NCBI GenBank assembly: GCA_017473605.1
Contig: JAFUKM010000002.1
Coordinates: 1 to 64,000 of the forward strand
DNA: 64,000 nt
DNA from: Clostridia bacterium
Lineage (GTDB): Bacteria > Bacillota > Clostridia > Christensenellales > Borkfalkiaceae
Reading direction: 5' to 3'
The position numbers and the translations under genes are program-made. Every line of letters begins with the position of its first letter. Within the stretch, counting starts at the first letter, position 1. Below, piece after piece: positions 58,847 through 64,000 of this stretch. The notes below the pieces were generated by a model. It had not been told where the DNA came from and made no database searches. It worked only from the letters and a program-made list of their open reading frames with translations.

Positions 58847-58890
58847 AGGAAGGTTTTCGGTAGAACACTTCCTGATAAAAAAACCGAGGT
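58847..58890 (+). promoter_or_regulatory. preQ1-I-like riboswitch controlling queT
   Basis: P1 is AGGAAG (58847-58852) with CTTCCT (58868-58873). The loop sequence TCGGT (58857-58861) pairs with ACCGA (58883-58887) after an A-rich linker, giving an H-type pseudoknot. ACAC just before the 3' arm and the A-rich tail match the preQ1-I pattern. The pseudoknot strand runs into GAGG (58886-58889), the Shine-Dalgarno of queT, so ligand binding should block translation. Confidence 0.75.
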
Positions 58891-58898
58891 ACAATTTT

Positions 58899-59420
58899 AT
58901 GAAAAACAACAAAAGCCTTACCAAGCGGTTATGCCGCGCAGGTGTTATCGCCGCTTTGTACGTGGCGCTTACTTATGCGTTTATGCCCTTTGCCTTTGGA
59001 CCTATTCAAGTCCGTCCGGCAGAGGCGCTTTGTATTTTACCGCTCTTTTTCCCCGAAGCCGCGCCCGCTCTTTTTATCGGCTGCGCGCTGTCCAATATCG
59101 CTTCCCCGTACGCCGTCTATGACGTTACCATAGGCGCGACGGCGACGCTTGTGGCGGCGCTTGCTACCTACGGCGTGGGCAGATTGTTTAGAAACGATTG
59201 GGCAAAAATGATGCTCGGCGGCGCGTTTCCCGTGCTGGTAAACGCGTTTGTAATACCGCTCGTCATCGTTTTTTTATGTGGCGGGGGCGAAGGGTATACG
59301 AGCGTTACCGTGGCGTATTTCACGTACGTTTTTTCGCTCTTGTTGACGGAACTCGTTTGGGTGTATGCGCTCGGTATTCCTTTATATTTCGGCGTAAAAC
59401 GGCTGAAAAATGCCCATTAA
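58899..59420 (+). CDS. queT: QueT-family ECF S-component for queuosine precursor uptake
   Basis: 173 residues, about five to six helices. PIQVRPAEALCILPLFFPEA matches the QueT (DUF988) signature and the N-terminal AALYVALTYA is the EcfT-docking helix. It is expected to import a queuosine precursor such as preQ1. The preQ1-like riboswitch just upstream supports this role independently. ATG 58899 follows GAGGT by 9 nt; the long upstream frame crosses the riboswitch and is rejected. Confidence 0.88.
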   Translation: MKNNKSLTKRLCRAGVIAALYVALTYAFMPFAFGPIQVRPAEALCILPLFFPEAAPALFIGCALSNIASPYAVYDVTIGATATLVAALATYGVGRLFRNDWAKMMLGGAFPVLVNAFVIPLVIVFLCGGGEGYTSVTVAYFTYVFSLLLTELVWVYALGIPLYFGVKRLKNAH

Positions 59421-60028
59421 AGGGAGCAGGGCATAGAAATACGGGTGGAAGAAGCGCCGCGCAAGGATTCCGCAAGCGCTTCGGAAACGATTTCCGACAT
59501 CGTATACACGAGATTTAACCGCGTGGTATTGAGCAGTCCGTAATTGGCTACCGATTTTTCCGCAACGATACCGAGAATAGAAATATCCCCGATTGCGCCC
59601 AAGCGTTTATTTGCGCCTGCGCCGGGGTATAGCGGCGTATCAAGGAGTTTGATTAACCCAATATCTCCTTCCGCGCCCACGGCGGCGTCTACGGCGATAA
59701 CGGGGCTGTACGGGTGCGTTTCTTTTAAGAACGCGCGCAAATATTTGATTTCCTTTGCCGTTACGGGCGAAGCGAGCGTGCCGTAGATAAAGGCAGGGAT
59801 TCCTTGCGTTTTATATTTGAGCATAGAACCCGTGATAGGGCCTAAGCTGTCCCCGATAGCCAAATCGCTGCCCACGCAAACGATAACGGGCGCGTCTATG
59901 CGTTGTATCGGGCAAGCGGACGCTTTGCGGACGGCAGACGGCGTTTTCCAATCCTTTAACAGCTTTTCCGTCGCCATTATCAATCCGTCCGTGGCAAGCT
60001 TATTATATATATGAAATGCGTATTCCAT
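59417..60028 (-). CDS. yyaC: YyaC-like sporulation protein (DUF1256)
   Basis: 203 residues with the GPR-like fold: VIVCVGSDLAIGDSLGP, the TLASPVTAKEI segment and VIAVDAAVG correspond to DUF1256 proteins. YyaC is a sporulation-specific protein related to germination protease, probably a peptidase; its substrate is not established. ATG 60028 follows AAGGGGG. The stop overlaps the queT stop by 4 bp in convergent orientation. A spore gene beside the origin region is common in Bacillus (yyaC near spo0J). Confidence 0.85.
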   Translation of the reverse strand: MEYAFHIYNKLATDGLIMATEKLLKDWKTPSAVRKASACPIQRIDAPVIVCVGSDLAIGDSLGPITGSMLKYKTQGIPAFIYGTLASPVTAKEIKYLRAFLKETHPYSPVIAVDAAVGAEGDIGLIKLLDTPLYPGAGANKRLGAIGDISILGIVAEKSVANYGLLNTTRLNLVYTMSEIVSEALAESLRGASSTRISMPCSL

Positions 60029-60237
60029 ACTGTTTCCCCCTTTATAACCGTTCGGCAAAAAGCCGCTCTTTGAGTATTCCCTGCAAAGCTACGGAATAAA
60101 CGGAAAAAAGAAAAATTCCTGAAAATATGCAATTCGGTTGAAAAAAAGATTTGGGTATGTTATAATTTAGAAAACGCAGGAATAAAAATGACCGTTTACG
60201 GCAATCATCAAAGCGTTTGAAAAAAAGGGGAGTGCGT

Positions 60238-60948
60238 ATGATATACGGTTTGAACGCCGCTTGGGCGTGTTGGACGGTAGATATATTGGCGGTGGTCGTC
60301 ATCATCGGTTTTGCGGCGCTTGCGGCAAAACGCGGATTTGTCGATTGTATTTTCAGCCTGATTACCACCGTCGCGGCGTTTCTCGTTGCTATATTATTGA
60401 TGAAAAGCGTGTTGCGTTGGACGGACGGATTGTTCGGCTTGCAAGAATTGTTGGAAAACGGTTGCGCCGCCGCGCTCGGAAAAATCAAAGCGTTAAACGT
60501 AGACGTTTCCAACGAAGGACTGCAAGCAATGCTCGAAGAACAGAATATTCCCGCCTTTTTAGCGAACTTCGTCGTGGAGAGCGTGGGGGATAGCGAAATC
60601 CCCGCAGGCACGACGCTTGCCACGGTTATCGGCGGTCCGCTTGGTCGGTTTATCACTTCACTCATTGCTTTTTTCGTGCTTTTTACCGTGGCGAAACTGT
60701 TGCTTTTGCTCATCAAAAAGCTCGTTTCCTCGTTCGTGAACTCTATGCCCGTTATAAGCAGCGCAAACCGTTTGCTCGGTTTTGCCGTGGGCTTGGTGCA
60801 AGGCGTACTCGTCATCAGCGCCGTTGTCGCCGTTTTGAGTGTAATTCCCGTGGACGGTATTAACCGCTTTTTCAGCGAGTGTCTGCTATTGAAAGCGCTG
60901 TATAACCACAATCCCATCAATATGATAATTGGTTGGATTATCGTATAA
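60238..60948 (+). CDS. CvpA-family membrane protein
   Basis: 236 residues. Four hydrophobic segments (about 10-28, 36-54, 140-160 and 180-205) with the CvpA features A-x-R/K-G-F after helix one (AAKRGFVDCI) and a P-L-G-R-F pair before the third helix. The central acidic region (about 65-130) is larger than in E. coli CvpA. Family members affect colicin V production or envelope integrity; function here unknown. GGGAG lies 5 nt before ATG 60238. A possible leader ORF (60188-60220, ten codons) with AGGA precedes it. Confidence 0.75.
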   Translation: MIYGLNAAWACWTVDILAVVVIIGFAALAAKRGFVDCIFSLITTVAAFLVAILLMKSVLRWTDGLFGLQELLENGCAAALGKIKALNVDVSNEGLQAMLEEQNIPAFLANFVVESVGDSEIPAGTTLATVIGGPLGRFITSLIAFFVLFTVAKLLLLLIKKLVSSFVNSMPVISSANRLLGFAVGLVQGVLVISAVVAVLSVIPVDGINRFFSECLLLKALYNHNPINMIIGWIIV

Positions 60949-60966
60949 AACTGAAAAACAAACGCA

Positions 60967-60995
60967 AAAAAGAAGGGTGAAAATCCCTTCTTTTT
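60967..60995 (+). terminator. Terminator after the CvpA gene
   Basis: AAAAAGAAGGG (60967-60977) pairs with CCCTTCTTTTT (60985-60995). Confidence 0.9.
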
Positions 60996-60999
60996 CTAT

Positions 61000-61445
61000 T
61001 GTGGATAACTTGCGATTTTGTGGATAACTTATGATAAATCCTTTTGTAAAAGTTTGTCGAAACGGCTCGAAAAAATGCGTTTATAAAAATATGCAAAGCC
61101 GTTTATCCACCTTTTCCACCCAAAAAGTGGATAAATCGGGGTTGTCCACGTTTAAAAAATACAAATGGTGGATAGAAGTTTAGTTTCTTAACAAATGAGC
61201 ATTGTATTTTCCTGTATTTTTAAGAAAAAACAGCGAAAACGCGTCTTTTTCGGTGGATAACTTAGCGAAACAAACAAAATTTCGGAACGTTTATTCGGTT
61301 AAAAAAAGTGGATAAAACAATAAAAAAAGCGCAAGTATTCGTAAAAATCTTAAAAATCGGTATAAAAATGACAACTTTATCCACAAACAAACGTTCTTTT
61401 TGTAAAAACGGCGAAAGTTATCCACAACGAAACCGTTTATGCACG
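61000..61445. other. Second DnaA-box array
   Basis: Exact TTATCCACA boxes at 61000-61008 and 61019-61027 (reverse), 61377-61385 and 61418-61426 (forward). One-mismatch boxes at 61103-61111, 61126-61134, 61252-61260 and 61307-61315, and TTATGCACG at 61437-61445. The region 60996-61500 is AT-rich and has no gene. I see no GC-rich/trio unwinding element, unlike the array at 50 kb. It may be a displaced part of oriC or a DnaA-binding regulatory locus. Confidence 0.7.
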
Positions 61446-61504
61446 CGCCGATAAATGTATAATCGGTGGACGTAGTGCATAAAATCGGCACGAAAGAAGA
61501 GCGG

Positions 61505-62761
61505 TCAGCGCACGTTTTTGAAACGGACGGAAACGTCCAAGACGGTGTTTTCAAGCGCCGTGTTTTTCACTTCCGCAAAACGCTTATTTTCCCGTTTTTG
61601 CAACGCTTCCAAAACGCCGAAAACGTCGCAACCGCTTACGCGGGCTTTTTCAAACGCGGAAGAGATTTGAGCTGAAAGCAATTTTTCCGCTGCGGCAAAT
61701 GCGCCTGTCGGCACGTCGCCCACGTCGATACCTTCCGTTTTTTCAAAAGCTTTGGCGCTGTCGAGCAAACCTGCCGATAAAGTGAGACGGATAGAGTATG
61801 CCGCTCTGCCGTCTTTACCGAGCTTGCAGCTTGTTTTCGGGGAATTGCTCTTAACCGCAAGAGAGTAGGCGTTTCCGTCCGCTTCCACCGAATACGACGC
61901 AAGGCGGAGCTTGTTTTTCACGGCGTTAAAGGCAAACGTTTCTTCTTCGGTAAGCGTACCGACTCGTTTTCCTGCGTAAAAAAGCGCTGTTTCGCTTGCC
62001 GAAAATACGGGTTTTTCTGCTTCGCCGCCGCTTTGACCACTTTGATTGCTTTGACCGCTCTGGCTGTCTTGGCTGCCCGCTTCGCTCTGTTGGTTGGATT
62101 GCGAGCCGCCCGCGCCGCCGTTTTGGGGGGTATCGCCCGTAATTTCTTCCTGCTGGGGTTGGGTTTTTAAGACGGGTAAAAAGCTACTTTTGCTTTCGCT
62201 GTAATATCCGATGGAAAACTCCCGAAGCGTAGAAGGGAGTACCGTGCCCACCCGTTGGGCGTGAGAAGAGAGCACTTTTTGTATGGCGACGCTACCCGAA
62301 GCGTCCACGAGCGCTTTTACGTTGAGAATATCTTTGGCAAAGCCGTCGCAAGTGGCGACAAGACAATTATCAGAAAGGTATTCGTCCAAAAGGAAGAAAT
62401 CGAGCGCGTCTACGGCGTTGTCTTGCGCTGTTTTTTCGCCCAATAAAATCAAACGGCAAAATACGAGCTTGGGATACCAACCCGTTTTGGCGTTGATTTC
62501 TTCGAAAGCGTCCGCTACCGTATTGCCGCGGCTGACGATTTGTACCGTTTCGCTGGATTTGCCGCTATCGGACGCTTTGGGTACGGCGATTTGGGAAGTA
62601 ACGATAAAAGTGTCATCTTCGCGGTCTATTCCCACCGCCATAACAATCGCCGTTTTTTGGACGTCTATCAAACCGAAATCCCCCGATAAAAACAGGAAGA
62701 AAAGCGCGGCGATGACGATTAGAAAGTACCGAACGGTATTCTTTTGGTGCAATTTACGCAT
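61505..62761 (-). CDS. GerAC-family spore germination protein without lipobox
   Basis: 418 residues with the GerAC N-domain (IDVQKTAIVMAVGIDRE, the family's G-x-D) and C-terminal domain (about 255-418). A linker rich in Gln, Ser and Gly (about 215-250) joins them. Unusually, the signal-anchor ends FLSGDFGL: the lipobox Cys of GerAC proteins is absent, so it would stay as a membrane-anchored protein. ATG 62761 follows AAGGAG and overlaps gerAB by 8 nt; the 76-codon upstream frame is antisense to nothing functional and rejected. Confidence 0.85.
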   Translation of the reverse strand: MRKLHQKNTVRYFLIVIAALFFLFLSGDFGLIDVQKTAIVMAVGIDREDDTFIVTSQIAVPKASDSGKSSETVQIVSRGNTVADAFEEINAKTGWYPKLVFCRLILLGEKTAQDNAVDALDFFLLDEYLSDNCLVATCDGFAKDILNVKALVDASGSVAIQKVLSSHAQRVGTVLPSTLREFSIGYYSESKSSFLPVLKTQPQQEEITGDTPQNGGAGGSQSNQQSEAGSQDSQSGQSNQSGQSGGEAEKPVFSASETALFYAGKRVGTLTEEETFAFNAVKNKLRLASYSVEADGNAYSLAVKSNSPKTSCKLGKDGRAAYSIRLTLSAGLLDSAKAFEKTEGIDVGDVPTGAFAAAEKLLSAQISSAFEKARVSGCDVFGVLEALQKRENKRFAEVKNTALENTVLDVSVRFKNVR

Positions 62762-63869
62762 GGGAGTTCTCCTTATTCTCTTTTTTGGTACGGATACCGA
62801 GCAACAGCAACAGTAGGGGTAAAAGATTGGCGAATACCCAAACGAAAGGAAAGGCGTAATTCCCGAAAAAAGCGTAAATGTTATCGTAATATTTATTACA
62901 AAACAAAACGAACAAAAACGCGCCGAGATTGACGATAAAAGAGAGTAGCGTTTTGCTTGGAATACCGCTGGCTTTGACGGTATACGCAACGGCGTTTCGA
63001 AGCGGGATTGCCGTGTAAAAAAAGAGCACGACGCAAAGCATATACACGAAAATCAAATCAATTCTTCCCACGACGGAAAGGACGGGAAAGTATTGCGCGA
63101 TTTTTGCAAAGGCGTAATGCTTACGCATGGCTACGGTAGAGTATACGCCGTAAAAAACGGCGAGAAAAAGCAGGGTAAAAAGCGAGCCTGAAACGTATCC
63201 CGTCGTGATTTTAACGCCGTCCCCTTTTTTGAAACGTAAATTGCCGATAAGCGGCAATAAAAAGAGCGCGTCCAAAAAATGCGGCGCGGTGTACGTTACC
63301 CCCGATACGGTGTTTGAAAAAGGTTGTTCGAAAAGGGGTAAAAGGTTGGTGATATCCGCTTCGACGAGCGACATTATAATCAGCGCGAGAAAGGGGAACA
63401 GGAATAAAAACAAACTCAAATCCCCGATTCTGCCAAGCGCTTTTACGCCCTTGGTGCAAAGGAACGCCGAGAACAGAAAGAACGCAGCGAAGGAAAAGAG
63501 CGTAGGGGACGTATCGTAAAATACCGCGTATACGAATTTTTCCAAATCAAGCAAGGGCAATACGGCGGAAAAGAGAAATACCAAGGCGTAAACGCCGTAA
63601 ACGAGCCGCGACCATTTTCCAAGCCGTTCTTCCAAGCGCTCAACAAGCGTTTTTTCCGAGCGGGAAGCGGCGAAAAGCAAGCCTACAATTACGCCTGTTT
63701 GCAACAAAAATTGTATCAGCGCGGGCAGAAGCAAATCCCCTGCGGCAAACCGCGCGAGAAGAGCGGGAAGCTCTAACAGTTTATAAATCGGTAAGACGAA
63801 CGCGGCGAAAAACGCGGTTTGCCTTGCGCTGACGCCGTCGTCGTTTAACATAGCGGTATTAGCTTTCAT
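62754..63869 (-). CDS. GerAB-family spore germination permease
   Basis: 371 residues with ten transmembrane helices of the APC superfamily, matching GerAB/GrkB germinant-receptor subunits that bind the germinant in the spore inner membrane. ATG 63869 has AAGGAG 6 nt upstream; ATG 63875 would lie inside the ribosome-binding site. A gerAA-type gene, expected upstream, would begin beyond the window's right edge; only about 130 bp of non-coding sequence remain and they hold no clear promoter. GerAC follows with an 8-nt overlap. Confidence 0.87.
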   Translation of the reverse strand: MKANTAMLNDDGVSARQTAFFAAFVLPIYKLLELPALLARFAAGDLLLPALIQFLLQTGVIVGLLFAASRSEKTLVERLEERLGKWSRLVYGVYALVFLFSAVLPLLDLEKFVYAVFYDTSPTLFSFAAFFLFSAFLCTKGVKALGRIGDLSLFLFLFPFLALIIMSLVEADITNLLPLFEQPFSNTVSGVTYTAPHFLDALFLLPLIGNLRFKKGDGVKITTGYVSGSLFTLLFLAVFYGVYSTVAMRKHYAFAKIAQYFPVLSVVGRIDLIFVYMLCVVLFFYTAIPLRNAVAYTVKASGIPSKTLLSFIVNLGAFLFVLFCNKYYDNIYAFFGNYAFPFVWVFANLLPLLLLLLGIRTKKENKENSHA

Positions 63870-64000
63870 ACGCATCTCCTTTATCGTCGTTTACGCGTAA
63901 GCGCGTTTTGTTTTTCGATTGGAAAATTTTTGGACGCTTGTTTAGCGTTTGCATACCGTATTTTACCACGGAATCCCGCAAATCCCTTTTGGTTAAAGGA

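Noticed and set aside
60188..60220. Ten-codon leader ORF before the CvpA gene
   Set aside because: It has AGGA upstream, but one short ORF of this size is expected by chance; kept only as a remark in the CvpA entry.
62762..62989. 76-codon N-terminal extension of gerAC
   Set aside because: It overlaps gerAB, has no ribosome-binding site, and would hide the signal anchor; ATG 62761 has AAGGAG.
1..64000. Search for tRNA, rRNA, tmRNA, SRP RNA, RNase P RNA, CRISPR arrays, IS elements and phage genes
   Set aside because: None seen by eye in the gaps; small structured RNAs could be missed without a covariance search.

Overview
The window comes from a spore-forming member of the Bacillota, most likely an uncultured Clostridia lineage (taxonomy is inference). 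It carries SpoIVFA/SpoIVFB-like, YyaC, PdaB-like, SpoVB/MurJ-like and GerAB/GerAC genes, Firmicute-type RqcH, RicT, RNase G and YidD, consensus sigma-A promoters (TTGACA-17-TATAAT) and AGGAG ribosome-binding sites. It is a core chromosomal segment that includes the replication-origin neighbourhood. I saw no phage, IS element, CRISPR array, rRNA or tRNA.

Layout. 0.4-9.4 kb: small membrane proteins, a HAD/PHP phosphatase operon, an NlpC/P60 lipoprotein, a VanZ-like/PopT-like (DUF368)/ComF operon, an ECF substrate-binding component and a metallophosphoesterase. 9.4-27.5 kb: minus-strand operons (nucleotide-sugar 4,6-dehydratase; SpoVB-like/MazG/Dus; Lon/YsxC; FtsH/degenerate ParB; GreA/LysS/unknown/amino acid decarboxylase/Tmk/MntP). 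27.6-29.7 kb: a small unknown protein, an Lrp regulator and an aminotransferase. 29.8-35.2 kb: PdaB-like, a two-OB SSB-like protein, SpoIVFA/SpoIVFB and RNase G. 35.3-42.2 kb: Tig/ClpP/ClpX, RqcH and small proteins. 42.4-49.0 kb: L21/L27, an XRE regulator, an EamA exporter, HolB/RicT and a Wzz/BY-kinase pair. 49.2-56.0 kb: RsmG, an oriC-like region, a SLOG protein, DnaN, L34, RnpA, YidD, an enlarged YidC and Jag. 56.2-60.9 kb: an ABC exporter, QueT behind a preQ1-type riboswitch, YyaC and CvpA. 61.0-61.45 kb: a second DnaA-box array. 61.5-63.9 kb: GerAC and GerAB.

Most notable. (1) The rsmG-dnaN interval has a box / GC-rich / DnaA-trio / AT-rich arrangement of a Bacillota origin, but dnaA is not there; a leaderless SLOG gene occupies its place, and a second array of about nine DnaA boxes lies 11 kb away. 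(2) At least four genes have a strong sigma-A promoter whose -10 ends only 6-7 nt before the ATG, so they should be leaderless although neighbours use strong Shine-Dalgarno sites. (3) Several core proteins deviate from the norm: a ParB that lost its CTP-binding motifs, a YidC with about 295 extra residues, a Jag with an RGG-like tail, an L27 pre-sequence without an adjacent Prp gene, and a GerAC without its lipobox cysteine. (4) A preQ1-I-like pseudoknot precedes queT, and a mosaic intergenic repeat family occurs at four loci.

Starts were chosen from ribosome-binding sites, promoters and family alignment recalled from knowledge; no searches were run.
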